A stretch of 64,000 bases of DNA from Fragum whitleyi (GCA_948146395.1 OX411554.1:43227869-43291868), one strand, 5' to 3'. Counted from the first letter of the stretch, positions 31,703-42,122 are shown. A program made the numbers and translations. Notes: generated by a model from the sequence alone, not told the origin.

Positions 31703-32398
31703 AGCTCACCTGAGCACATCATGCTCAAGGTGAGCTTTTGTGATCATTGGATGACTGTCATCCTCCGTGTGTTGTCAGACGCCAACAATTATGTGTTTAC
31801 ACTCTAGAGGCCACAAATATGGACCAACCATCACGAAACTTTGTCAGAATGTTTGTCAGGTCACAAGGATTAATCCTATTGAAAATGGGAAGGATCTGTG
31901 TCATATCACAGGAAAGGCGCGTAAAAGACAATTTTCTTGTTTACACTCTATGGGCCACAAATATGGTCCAATCTTCGTGAAACTTGGTCAGAATGTTCTC
32001 AAGGTCACACAGATTAACCCTATTGAATATGGGAAGGATCTGTGCCATGTCACAGGAAAAGGGGCCTAAAAGACAATTGTCTTGTTTACACTGTAGAGGC
32101 CACAAATATAGACCAATCATCATGAAACTTGGTCAGAATGTTTGTCAGGCTACAAGGATGAACCCTATTGAAAATGTGAAGGATCCATGCCATTTTGCGG
32201 TAAATGGGGCCTAATAGACAATTGTCTTGTTTACACTGTTGAGACCACAAATATGGTCCAATCTTCATGAAACTTGATCAGAATGTTTGTCAGGATGCAA
32301 GGATGAACCCTTTTAAAAATTGGAAGGATCCATGTCATATCACGGGAAAAGGGGTCTTAATGACAGTTATCTTGTTTACACTATAGAGGCCACAAATA
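31703..32398. mobile_element. Tandem-core dispersed element 4, left part
   Basis: It opens agctcacctgagcacatcat with the gctcaaggtgagct hairpin, followed by ~155-bp repeats (gaggccacaaatatggtcca, aaacttggtcagaatgtt). It is broken at a TA by the Tc1-like element and resumes at 45168. Confidence 0.7.
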
Positions 32399-33985
32399 TA
32401 CTCTTCAAAAAAAGTTCTTTGACAATGGAGGTATTTCACGTTATTATCTCCCTTGCGTACTCGTCAGTCACACTGACATAATAATGCAAACGAGGGGGCA
32501 TCCTTCTTTTCCCCACTCTTTATTTCATTGAAATTTATCCGAATAAATCAGTCGATTTCAACTATTTATAAAATAGATCATCAAACTTTTATAATTCAAT
32601 ACAATACTTAAATGTTATTAGAAACTACTTCGACCGCTTTTATGAATTTTTATTTTTGAATATTAAAAAAAGCGTCGTTTGATTTTAGTTGGGTGGAATA
32701 AATTGCAGAGATAAATCTTCAGTGTTTTTCTACTTGATGTTATATATTTTTTGGTCGAAACAGATATCCTTCACTGAAAATCTACCGTTTTGAGAAAACA
32801 CTTTGATATGATAGTTTGTTTGGGTTTCTTTCATTTTGACTATCCATTTTCATCAATTCAATACTAGTAAAAGCATAATAATTGTTCGTCACAATTCGAT
32901 CGTAATTAATTAACTAAAAAATACAAAAAGAAAATCAAAATAAAGAGATAATAAAAAACAGACAACAAAAACGACAGACGACAGCATGCAAATTCGACCC
33001 ATGTTTAACTTTTTTTACTCTAACGAAAAAAAGCGCAAACATATCGAGAGATAAAGATAATGTGGAAAAAGGGAGAAATAATTTAACTAGCAGGTTTATT
33101 ATTACGAGTTGCTATTTCATTTTGTTTTTTATTCAAATTTGAACACATGCTTATATTGGGAAGGGCTTTTAGATATATTGGAAACGTGCATTTACTGTTT
33201 CGAAATTAATGATTTTGTATTTTGTAGTACTGAGTTTATCTTTCTTTTCGGGTAGCCATTTTTTACACTCACCTCTTACGAATCCAATTAAATTTCCAAA
33301 TTCATGAATTATTGAACGCAAAAAAACACCTTTTATGAATATATCTTCATCATGAAGATGTGAGAGAAGTTAAATACGATTACGTAATACCATATGTCAC
33401 ATACGACGCTTAATTGTCACCAGTACCATGTTTATTTAGCGCACGTGTTGTAACTTATGACTGCTCCTTTAGTGTTTTACCGCTCTTTGATCTGGGGTTT
33501 ATGGCATATTGATAAACCCTTTCTAAAATCATAAACACATAATTATGAAGATTAAAGTCAACCCTACATGTTTTTTTACACTTAAGTTTTTTCAAGCGAT
33601 TTGAAACACAACAGTACTGCAAGGGGCTTGTGCTAAAATATTTTAACGATTCTAAATGAGTATTAGATATATGGCCCCTATACGATAAATAACATGAACA
33701 TTACTTAAACTAAGCCTGGTCTTTCTGTGCTATTTACAAAATACGACGTATTTATCTATTATTATCATTTAACATTTCCTCAGTATGAATATTTCTTGTG
33801 CAAACAACAACAACAAAAACGCTGTTGTAAAAAGATAACATTTTTCAGAAAGAAACTCATATTGCTCGGGAAAAAATTCACATAGGCCTACTTTTCTACA
33901 ATCATGATTCGCAAAATGAAAGATCGTCAATATGTTGGTTTCAGTTTTCTCTTTATGCCACGAAGTTTCAACAGCGCAATATCAC

Positions 33986-33996
33986 AAAAAAAAAAT

Positions 33997-34027
<31 letters not shown>

Positions 34028-34030
34028 ATA
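33986..34030. repeat. A-rich tract
   Basis: Poly-A with interspersed T/G in copy B; at the corresponding place copy A has unique sequence. Confidence 0.8.
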
Positions 34031-34088
34031 TTGAAGGCGGTGGCGAATTTGGTTGGAATATGCGCTCAACGGTTTATTTTATTTTTTT

Positions 34089-34246
34089 ATGCCCCCGATA
34101 GAGAGGCATCATAAATTTGACTTGTCCGTCCGTCCGTCTGTCCGTCCGTCCGTCCGTCATTCCGTCCAAAAACTTTAACATTGGCCATAACTTCTAAATC
34201 AAAGCGGTGTCGGGGGCATTGTCATCTTACAGTGACAGCTCTTGTT
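34089..34246. mobile_element. Short 'atgccccc...cttgtt' element with TGTCCGTC tract
   Basis: It starts atgcccccgatagagaggca, has a gtccgtccgtcc run, and ends gtcgggggcattgtcatc...agctcttgtt. Copy A is uninterrupted here, which proves insertion. No target duplication is obvious, in keeping with a Helitron/Helentron-type origin (inference). Confidence 0.65.
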
Positions 34247-34593
34247 CTTATTATTATTACTTTTTTCAAGAAAACATTTCTTTGTCTCAGTGTGTTGATT
34301 GAATGTAGGACGTTTTGGCCACGGACGTTTTGGCCAGGACGTTTTGGCCACGGACGTTTTGGCCACAATGTTTGTCAAAGTAGGACGTTTTGGCCAAATT
34401 CTATTAAATTGGTATTAAAAAGTATGCATATAACAATTAAATGTTTTGCTTTACTTATTTCTTCTCATTTAACTATTTGTCCACTTAAGAAGTGTATTTT
34501 CAAGATAAAAATATCATACTATTAACAAAATTGTGTGAGAAAAGGAGTCAATTTCAGTAGAATTATACATTTCTGGCCAGATATTTGATTGGG

Positions 34594-34822
34594 GGGAACG
34601 GACAATTGCCCTCCCGGACCATTGCCCTCCCGGATAATTGCCCCCTGGACGATTGCCCTCCGGACAATATCCCTCCCCATAAAGTAGCACCCCGGACAAT
34701 ATAGGGGAGGGCAATTGTCCGGGAGGGCAGTTGTCCTGGAGGGCAATTGTCCAGGAGGGCAATCGTCCGGGGGGCTATCGTCCGGGAGGGCAATCGTCCG
34801 GGAGGGCAATTGTCCTACACTC
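34594..34822. mobile_element. GGACAATTGCCC-array element, internally deleted copy E1 (229 bp)
   Basis: Only the two array ends remain: five units reading cggacaattgccctcc forward, then eight or so inverse units (gggagggcaattgtccg). The join at 'ggacaata/taggggagg' has short microhomology. In full copy E2 about 735 bp lies between these ends. ORFs on the minus strand here (PSRTIALPD-like) are the array in translation. Confidence 0.7.
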
Positions 34823-34826
34823 GCCC

Positions 34827-35064
34827 TGTAGTCGTCCCTGCTAGTGCCGGCACTACCAAGTATTGGACTGTTAAGCTTCCTTCAAGACGTCGAACGTGTA
34901 CTGGGGGCGATCTTCTGTGCGCACTGTGGGATATGCTAAATTCCACCCAAGGCGGGAACAATACTGCGCACTGATTGGCTGATATCAGTTGTTTACACCA
35001 CCACAGTAATCCACTTCCGGAAGGCTCCAGATCTGGGCTCCGGTTATTGACAATCAACACTACA
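34827..35064 (-). repeat. 3' LTR (238 bp)
   Basis: Minus-strand ends TGTAGTG...GACTACA with inverted TGTAGT/ACTACA, preceded by the purine tract gtaaaaagggaggaa (35065-35079). The partner LTR is not in the window. Confidence 0.72.
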
Positions 35065-35430
35065 TTCCTCCCTTTTTACAAAAGGAGTGCCTGAAACTTT
35101 CTAGAAAACATGCCCCCCTACCCAAAGCCTATTCAAAATAATTCCTAACCCCAACCCCTAATAAGATCCTATTAAAACATACCACCCCTTAAAACCTATC
35201 CATTAAAACCTAGCAAAAAGGTTAACAATCTTTACCCCTAAAATCCATCTAAAGAGCCTATGGTTAAGGCTTACATAGATCCTTGATACTTTAAGCCTTT
35301 ACAAAAACTCAATTGAACTTGACATAAATACTGGAAAAATACTTTACATTGTACTCACTTAAAGATCTTTACAAATGCTCAATTATACTTTTTTTTAAAA
35401 ATAACTTTGCAATACAAATTAATACTTTAC
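35065..35430 (-). other. 3' untranslated region and polypurine tract of the LTR element
   Basis: No ORF. The purine tract adjoins the LTR. Confidence 0.5.
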
Positions 35431-37464
35431 TTAATATCCATATAAGATCTTAGCATTTTCACAAGTCATATGCAAGACCTCTCTCACACCTATTCCCCTC
35501 CTGTTTGCTACCTCTCTCCCCACTGAACCAATGAAAGAAGGAGTGCTCAGATTTGCACCTGGTATAGAAGGAAAATAAGGAGAATCAGTCTCCAAAAGTA
35601 GACGATTAAGAGGTACTTCCATAAGACCCGCAAGTTGCTCATTATTAAATGACTTAAGGCCTAAAGTGAAACCGAAGTAACAATTACGGAAATGTGACAA
35701 CCAACTTTTAACATCTATTGGATTACCATTAAAACAATGTAAATAGATTGGTTGTAATGGGGCACAGTATTGGTACACCAAAGAGTACACTTTACTATAC
35801 AAACGCTGTCCCTCATCAGACTGGTCTCCCCTTATATGTAGAATAAGAGGTTTCCTAAATTGTACATAAGAAAGAGCTTTGACCAGAATTTCCTGTTGCA
35901 ATGGCCATCTTGAGTGATGTTCGGTCATGTCTAACCCAATTTCTCCCAGGGCAGTCACTCTAGGACTGCTGAGTAGTTCTGCAAACCGAGACTCTCTTGA
36001 GGGGGTGAATTCCCCAATTTTGCGAGGATGTACCCCTATAGCAATCTTAAGTCTTGGATCGCTAGGTAAAGACATAGGATAATCTGCAGGATCACAAAAA
36101 ACGGCCACAGCACCAAGCAAATTTATTGGAACTTCAGGCTTACCGACATGTTTATGACTCAGGACATCATCCAAGGAAATATCAACAGACTTACCGAAAA
36201 GCTTCCTGGCTGTTCGGTCAAGGTGCATGTGACTATCGATTGCCCAGGGCAACTGACTGTCTGGATGAGAGCTCTCTTGCATAGGTGTAGGATTTGAAGT
36301 AAGAATAACTGGCGGACCCACCTGGTTATTATTATCGTCACATTCTACCCCCTTTTCTTTTGAAGACTCCGGTAGACCTGACTGCATCGCTGTCTGCACA
36401 ACTTCCTTCGATGATCCTGGGTTTGCTACCTGAGTGGTTAGGGAATTACACCTTAAATAAAAAATCCTACGTTTTTTAACTGACAATTTGCCGATAAGGA
36501 CGGCCAGACATCGCCAATGAATAAGGCACGCTGGGGAATTAAGTGGAAATAGATTGAATGACTCCAAATTTTCCCACTCTTTAAATTTGCACATAGCGGT
36601 CATAGCAGAAGAAACATGGCTAGAGATGACACAACCCTCATTTAAGCAACCTGACTGATTCACAATAGGAATTAAGTCTTCTATAGGTCCATCAGAACCC
36701 AGTAGAAATCTGCGCAGCATTCCCAGGCCTGCAAGTCTCTGCTCAATAAAATCCTGAGATTTCACTCTAGCCAGACCAACATTATCCCTGAAAACCCTGG
36801 GCAGATGCACTCGATTAACATGATGTCTAAGACCTCTCGTTCTGAAAGTGCATTTTTTCCATGGACATAACGAGCCATGCATCCTCCCAGGAGTCACCCC
36901 TTTAGGAGCCAATGAAACCGAGCGTTCACCTTCCAAAGTCGTTACTGTTAAATTGTCTGTTATGGAGTTAAGCTCTGATACAGGAACAGACAGTCTTGGT
37001 TCATTGCATACCAGCTCTCCTTCCTCAACCACATCCATAGAAGTTGGTGAAGGGGGGCCTGGCAGTAACTCAATAGGCTCAGACAATGGTGAATCTACCT
37101 TTAAAGGAATCAGTTGCTCCGTGCTAGGTTCCTTACAAACTACGTCCTCAGCATTTAGTTTAGAAAAAGATTTGCCGACAAACTCAGGGTTATATCTAAT
37201 ATCCCTGCTTTGTTGAAAAGAGAAATCTTTAGAAACTCTATTAGATATATGTACCTTATTGTTGTGTTTATACTTATGAGGCAAATTATCAAGGATCCAA
37301 CGCTTCTCAAAAAATACTAAAGCACTTAACTGCGCTGTTTCCACCCATTTCCAATGGTTTTTTGATTTAGCCAAATTGTACATTCCAACAACCAAACGTT
37401 GGAAGTCATCTTTTTGAACAAAATTCAAACCTAAATCATTGAAAAGCTCTTTAGCAGGTATCAA
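35431..37464 (-). CDS. TatD-family metal-dependent DNase domain protein carried by an LTR element
   Basis: The 677-codon frame has, near residues 200-225, a C2H2-like finger (CPWKKCTFRTRGLRHHVNRV then H). The last ~265 residues are a TatD hydrolase. All expected metal ligands are visible: HxH in DSHMHLD, the glutamate in ALGEIGLD, histidines in LILHIRGD and YLHCFNG, and the aspartate in LLETDSPYF. TatD proteins are Mg-dependent 3'-5' exonucleases or endonucleases. The frame opens without an ATG. Just upstream a better start lies at 37538 (tttcagATCACACTATGGCC, MAAGNFPELAAKAILD), but it is one frame away and stops at 37463. So there is either a frameshift mutation or recoding. The tttcAG before it could be a splice acceptor for a separate mRNA. 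Confidence 0.85.
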   Translation of the reverse strand: MIPAKELFNDLGLNFVQKDDFQRLVVGMYNLAKSKNHWKWVETAQLSALVFFEKRWILDNLPHKYKHNNKVHISNRVSKDFSFQQSRDIRYNPEFVGKSFSKLNAEDVVCKEPSTEQLIPLKVDSPLSEPIELLPGPPSPTSMDVVEEGELVCNEPRLSVPVSELNSITDNLTVTTLEGERSVSLAPKGVTPGRMHGSLCPWKKCTFRTRGLRHHVNRVHLPRVFRDNVGLARVKSQDFIEQRLAGLGMLRRFLLGSDGPIEDLIPIVNQSGCLNEGCVISSHVSSAMTAMCKFKEWENLESFNLFPLNSPACLIHWRCLAVLIGKLSVKKRRIFYLRCNSLTTQVANPGSSKEVVQTAMQSGLPESSKEKGVECDDNNNQVGPPVILTSNPTPMQESSHPDSQLPWAIDSHMHLDRTARKLFGKSVDISLDDVLSHKHVGKPEVPINLLGAVAVFCDPADYPMSLPSDPRLKIAIGVHPRKIGEFTPSRESRFAELLSSPRVTALGEIGLDMTEHHSRWPLQQEILVKALSYVQFRKPLILHIRGDQSDEGQRLYSKVYSLVYQYCAPLQPIYLHCFNGNPIDVKSWLSHFRNCYFGFTLGLKSFNNEQLAGLMEVPLNRLLLETDSPYFPSIPGANLSTPSFIGSVGREVANRRGIGVREVLHMTCENAKILYGY

Positions 37465-37894
37465 AATCCTTTGCCTAGTTTGCCCTCAACATCGAGGATT
37501 GCTTTGGCTGCCAATTCCGGAAAGTTTCCTGCGGCCATAGTGTGATCTGAAAACAAACCAAAACAAAGGTTTTGTAAGGGGTAATGGAGTGTATATTCTG
37601 AAGTCCTATCAAATTACCAGAAATATCAAATTAAAGTTTTTGAATTTAAGTTTCCTAATTCTTAAATTAATCATTATTTTGTTTTTGGACAACAGGCCTG
37701 AATATACAACACTAATACACTATACACAAACAAAAGCAAACTATACATATATTACAATACACATGCATTACAATACAAAAATATACAAATTCACTATAAA
37801 TATTAACATATCACAGACATAGATCACAGAAGCACATATATCACAGTTAGCTTTTTCTTTTACTTAAAAAAAACTTGTTACCTTTCCGGCCAAT
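37465..37894 (-). other. Spacer between integrase and TatD ORFs
   Basis: AT-rich. It holds the candidate 5' extension of the TatD ORF (37463-37538) and a polypyrimidine-AG (acceptor ending at 37548, minus strand). Nothing else is supportable. Confidence 0.45.
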
Positions 37895-39236
37895 CTAAAC
37901 GGGTCGACACTTAGGACATTGGTATGCAGAAATACCTTTAGCTTGTTGAGGTGTAACACCAATACAGGCTCCATGGTACCATTCTGCACACTCGTCACAC
38001 TGTATCATGAACTCCCCCTTGTAACCCCTTCGACAAAGACAATAAATTAATCCTTTAGAATAATCCCTGTCAAAGGTTTTCATGAAATTATTTAACCACG
38101 AAGGGAGTTCCCTATCCTTACATACTTTCATTCTGTCATGATGAGCAGTTGTGATCGATCCCTTAAACTTAACCCTATATGTATAGGCAGTAAACTTTGC
38201 AATTACTACCCCAGGTCCTTTCCAAACAGCAACTAATTTTGCCGACACACCCTTAGGGTTTGGATTGTTCAAAACGTAGACAATGTCCCCTACCTGAAAA
38301 GGATACTCGGAAACCCTCAGATCATAATCCCTCTTCATACGAAGCTGAGAAGATCCAAGAGCTTCCCTTGCTGTGGCATGAACCTTGATCATAGTCGCAT
38401 TTAATTCTTGAACAAATTGCACAGGACCTTCATATGAATGTCTCTCTACAGGGAAAAGTAAATCCGCTGGCAAATTTAGTTCGCGGCCCAACATCAACCG
38501 ATTAGGCGTAAACCCAGTCTGTCGATTAATGCTGGCTCGCAAAGCCCCTGAAATCTGGGCTAGCCAAATGTCCCAATTCTGGGGTTCCTTTTTAACGAAA
38601 CAGCAGACAGCATCCATCAAAGTTCTATTAAACCTTTCCACCTGCCCATTGCCAGAAGGTCTATACAGTGTAGTCCTAGTTTTAGTAATACCTGTAAGCT
38701 TACACATTTCTGCAAACAGGCTACTTTCAAAATTTCGACCCTGGTCAGAAAATATCTCAAAGGGGAAGCCAAACCTAGTACAAAATTCATTAACAAAGGC
38801 TCTCGCGGTCACCTCAGCTGTTTGTGAAGGCAAAGGAATACATTCTACCCATTTTGTAAACTGATCTACAATCATTAGAACATATTCATTGCCCCTTGGT
38901 GTTCTTAATAAGGGTCCGAGGAAGTCAATATGAACCCTTTCCAAGGGTGACCCCGCTTGATATAAACACATGGCCCCTTTATTCTTCCTACTAGGCTTTT
39001 TGTATTGACTACACGTACTACACCCACTTACAAAAATTTCAACATCCTTAGCTAAACCATACCATGTAAATTTTGACTTAACTCGTTCTGTAGTACGCAC
39101 AATCCCTTGGTGGCCCCCCGTTGGGATATCATGGGATAAATTTAGGATTTCCTGCCTAAGATCGGATGGTACCACCAAGCGCTTATCTTGATTTAGAGAT
39201 TTTTTCCATATAAGACCATTGAGCCAAAAGGTCCGG
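37895..39236 (-). CDS. Gypsy-type integrase with C-terminal PHD finger (5' truncated)
   Basis: Integrase features appear in order: an H2C2 zinc-binding region (HDIPTGGHQGIVRT, CSTCSQYK), then the rve core with D in HIDFLGPL, D in FSDQGRNF and E in GNGQVERFNRT, and a GPY/F-like segment (VWKGPGVVIAKFT). The final ~55 residues are a PHD finger: YCLCRRGYKGEFMIQCDEC, then C-x-x-WYHGAC and CPKC, with all Cys/His ligands. Known PHD fingers bind histone H3 tails; here one could steer integration to chromatin, as chromodomains do in chromoviruses (inference). The open frame runs to 39274, but the first 13 or so codons are pogo-element terminus, so the real protein is truncated. Confidence 0.9.
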
Positions 39237-39561
39237 GGTAAATTGTGCCAGTGGCACAACCTACCCCGATTCAATTATTTTTAAGGCTGTTACTACCTTT
39301 ACGCAAAAGACGCACTTGCGCACATCAAAATATCCTCCTCACTGATTGATGATTATAAAAACTGTAATTACGATGTTTGACAATTAGCTAACGATTTTAA
39401 AGTAATTAATGTTATCTCTGCTAGGAGAGGAGATGTTATGTTATGGTTATGCATTAATTCTACTTTTGAACCCTATCTTGTCTATAGTTTCTTCTTGTAT
39501 GCCTTCTGCGCGCGTTTCATTTAACAATTCTTGTCACGCCTATGTTTTTTTATATTTTCAG

Positions 39562-39979
39562 ATGCCTCGCACTTATACCCGTAAGACGGAAAGAGGTACA
39601 ACGCCACGTGAAGTTTTTGAAAGAGGCATGAAAGAAAAAAACACAATAAAACGCATTAAAAGGCGCAAATCAACCATTCTAACAAGCACACCAGAAAAAG
39701 ATGGCCTAATTGAAGAATCAAAGAAAAAGAAGAAAGTTGAACAACCAAAACCAATGAAAGTTAAAAGGAAAAGATCTGAGAAGGAAGCCGAAATTTGACG
39801 TAGCACTGTCATCTGAGGAAGAGTCTGAGTTTTGTTTGGTATGCTGTGAGCCATACTCGAACAGCAAAAGTAGAGAAAAATGGGTTCAGTGTATTGTGTG
39901 CAAACACTGGTCTCATGAGGAGTGCACAATGGGAAATGCCATGTATATATGTCAAAATTGTGAATCGGATGACGAATAG
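39562..39979 (+). pseudogene. pogo-like transposase remnant: N-terminus joined to C-terminal zinc finger
   Basis: An acceptor-like ttttcAG precedes ATG with MPRTYTRKTERGTTPREVFE, the usual start of pogo/Tigger transposases. It runs directly into a lysine-rich linker and then, after a one-base frameshift near 39795, a Cys/His finger (CLVCCEPYSNSKSREKWVQC, HWSHEEC, CQNC) ending at TAG 39977-39979. The CENP-B-type DNA-binding and DDE domains are deleted. Followed by an AATAAA near 40150. Confidence 0.65.
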
Positions 39980-40281
39980 ACACTATGATATTGGCCAACT
40001 GTTTAGAACTACTTTCCGTGTATACTTAGATTCTCTTTGTAAACAAAAGGCTTTTACAAACTTGTTGCTTTGACTAAATTGAAATCTACGATAGGAGACT
40101 TGATAGGTAACTAGATTAAGAAGTTTTATTCAATGTTCAGAGACAATAATAAATCAAAGTTTCATGTTCATATGTTGTCACCAATACGTCTATTTGTTTG
40201 TTTTTACGGTGCTTAAGCCCTTTCACAATAATCTATCTCGCTGTTTTTGAAGAAAACCCGAGGAATTGCTTTAGCCTAAGT

Positions 40282-40390
40282 GTCATCGTCAGTGGCGTCG
40301 TCGTGCATGTCATCGTCGGTGGCGTCGTCGTGCGTGTCGTCGTCGGTGGCGTCGTCGTGTATGGCATCGTCGGTGGCGTTGCCGTCGTTC
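40282..40390. repeat. GTCGTCGTG minisatellite
   Basis: About four 30-bp units of the form gtcatcgtcggtggcgtcgt. Confidence 0.75.
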
Positions 40391-41160
40391 GAAAACTTTG
40401 TCAACTGTCAAACCGAAATTAATTTGTTTCGCAGCCAATCTATTAATCTATCAATTTAAATGTTTCTTCACTACAATTTTTCAGTTATATCACAATAAAA
40501 TTAATCTTTATTGTTTCCATCAATTTTGCGCACTCTAATTTGCTGGAAATTTTTAGTTCTTCAACGAAACCGATTTGAAGACCCAGCTATTTTGTAAGAT
40601 TACACACAGACTAGTAAGAAAAGAAATTTGTCTCATAATTAAGAAATCCTTATAATTTGGCTTCATGATATTAATTCATTATTACAAATGAAAAGAGCAT
40701 TTTTTTAATTTCATGAAAGTATGAAACTAAAAATCTAATTACACTTATGTATTTATCATAAGCTTTGGATATTCATATTGAGTGATTATTTATATTTTAG
40801 TTTCATACCTCCATGAAATTAGAATAATATTATATTCATACCTTAATTATGTAAAAAAATGTATTCACAGCATTAATCACACCGTAATGAAACAATACAT
40901 CTCGGCCACTTCTTTGGCTGCATGTACATTACATTTCGAGCCAAACGGAATGGTAACGCTTATTATGGTAGTTGGATAAACTGGAAAACAGTTTGATATG
41001 AAACCTGGTTCAACTTAGTGACTTGCTCGAAAACTTTGCTAGAAAAGTATATATTGGTCGTCAATATCATTTTCTACTTTTCCAAAAATGATTTCAGAAG
41101 AGACTTGTGTCAAAGACAGATGGCTTAACTAACTCCGGGAACCACTTTCGAAATAAAAAA
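40391..41160. other. 3' part of the pogo-like element, non-coding
   Basis: AT-rich. No ORF with coding character was found. Confidence 0.4.
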
Positions 41161-41235
41161 GGATAAACGTTTCTGTGATATAACCTGCACAACCTACCCC
41201 ATTGGGTGGCACAACCTGCCCCGTTCGTGGGGTAG

Positions 41236-41624
41236 ATTGTGCCAATTATTCGGTCATATTTGGCAGGTATTTTTGCAGTCGGATTAACAGCTAGAGCCAA
41301 ATTAATAGCATAAAAAGATAGCCTATATGTTAAGGTTTATTTGGAAAACCTTCAGCACGTCATTCGTTACATGAGAGCTTGAATAACAGTTGATAAGTGA
41401 AAACTGGCACATTCATCCCCGTTCTCCCCTATAAATGAAGTTTGCGTGCATCACAAGATTTGATTGTTGATTAAATTGTATGATAGTACAAAACAGAGTG
41501 CGTATTGCCTCAACCAGAACATATTCATAATTAATAATAGCTCTAAGACGTTATCTGAGCAAAACCAAATTGACTCTCTATGACATCACATATCTACTTC
41601 GTTACATGTAACTTTCAATTTTGA
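41236..41624. other. Unassigned stretch inside the 7.46-kb interior
   Basis: No domain or terminus is recognised. It does not encode the missing integrase N-terminus or a reverse transcriptase. Confidence 0.4.
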
Positions 41625-41749
41625 CAGTGGGCCTTTTTGGTCATTTTTCATAGTGGGCCTTTTTGGACTGGGCCTTTTTGACCCGGGCCTTTTTGTCACT
41701 GGGCCTTTTTGTACACTGGGCCTTTTTGTCACTGGGCCTTTTTGACCCT
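41625..41749. repeat. Array of seven GGGCCTTTTTG units
   Basis: Units gggcctttttg(g/t/a)cact are spaced irregularly (about 14-26 bp). The pattern parallels the other end-arrays in this block but with a different unit. Confidence 0.8.
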
Positions 41750-41759
41750 TAACCGTGTG

Positions 41760-42060
41760 TAACGCGTCTTCCCGCTCAGATCCGCGAATTGAATTCTCAA
41801 AAACTCACGGTTTTTAGCACGTGTTGATCGAGAGTACTTTCATTTCAGGCACGTGCCTCAACGTCCAATGAGAAGCCAGTGAAAGTCATTTCCGGTTTAG
41901 ATGTAAACATGGCGGACCAAAAGAGATTCGGTTACGAACAGACTCTTGTAAGTATGATTTCAACAAGAATAACGGCTCTGACATTCTTTTAATCAAACAG
42001 AAGTGTTTCATTTACTACAGACAATCTGTGTACTGTCATATTTTGGCATGATTAAATGGT
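41760..42060 (+). promoter_or_regulatory. Candidate captured host promoter and first exon
   Basis: Between two short-unit arrays lies promoter-like DNA: a CCAAT motif in acgtccaatgagaag, an inverted ETS-like motif (atttccggttt) just before the ATG, CpG content above the surroundings, then an ATG in good context and a consensus donor. The intron-like sequence after the donor ends at the next array. It looks like a gene fragment picked up by a transposon. Confidence 0.4.
41909..41947 (+). CDS. Short first coding exon, gene unknown (probably a captured fragment)
   Basis: Thirteen codons, MADQKRFGYEQTL, start at aaacATGG and end at a strong donor (CTT/GTAAGTATG) in phase 0. No continuing exon was found downstream. 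Its beginning faintly resembles the CENP-S N-terminus, but CENPS already has a fitting exon 1 at 5433. Confidence 0.35.
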
Positions 42061-42065
42061 TCACA

Positions 42066-42122
42066 GTCAACTCGGCCTGTGAATAACTCGGCCCGTTAAC
42101 TCGGCCCGTCAACTCGGCCTGT
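42066..42122. repeat. Array of four AACTCGGCC units
   Basis: gtcaactcggcctgtgaat, aactcggcccgtt, aactcggcccgtc and aactcggcctg; related pair at 16453-16481. Confidence 0.75.

Larger units (their letters stand above)
34827..39236 (-). mobile_element. 3' part of an LTR retrotransposon: integrase-PHD, TatD ORF, 3' LTR
   Basis: On the minus strand the order is integrase with PHD finger, TatD-type ORF, untranslated region, purine tract, LTR. The 5' LTR, gag, protease and reverse transcriptase are absent; the integrase is cut at 39236 by the terminus of a pogo-like element. It is a different family from the Gypsy element in CENPS intron 1, because the LTR sequences do not match. Confidence 0.78.
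39236..41235 (+). mobile_element. pogo/Tigger-like element, deleted (about 2 kb)
   Basis: The left end is ggggtaaattgtgcca followed by its inverse tggcacaacctacccc. The right end has gcacaacctacccc and ggcacaacctgcccc, then ggggtagattgtgcc. It contains the two ends of a pogo-type transposase. Exact termini and the TA duplication could not be fixed. Confidence 0.6.

Noticed and set aside
34514..34809. Overlapping minus-strand ORFs rich in PSRTIALPD
   Set aside because: They are the GGACAATTGCCC array read in three frames.
41094..41300. Missing 5' part of the integrase/RT beyond the pogo-like element
   Set aside because: Minus-strand frames here contain no RT, RNase H or zinc-binding motifs; the LTR element does not resume on the far side.
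41909..41947. Second CENPS first exon
   Set aside because: The peptide (KRFGYEQ) recalls the CENP-S N-terminus, but it lies 16 kb downstream of the last CENPS exon in transposon DNA. The exon at 5433 fits in position and phase.
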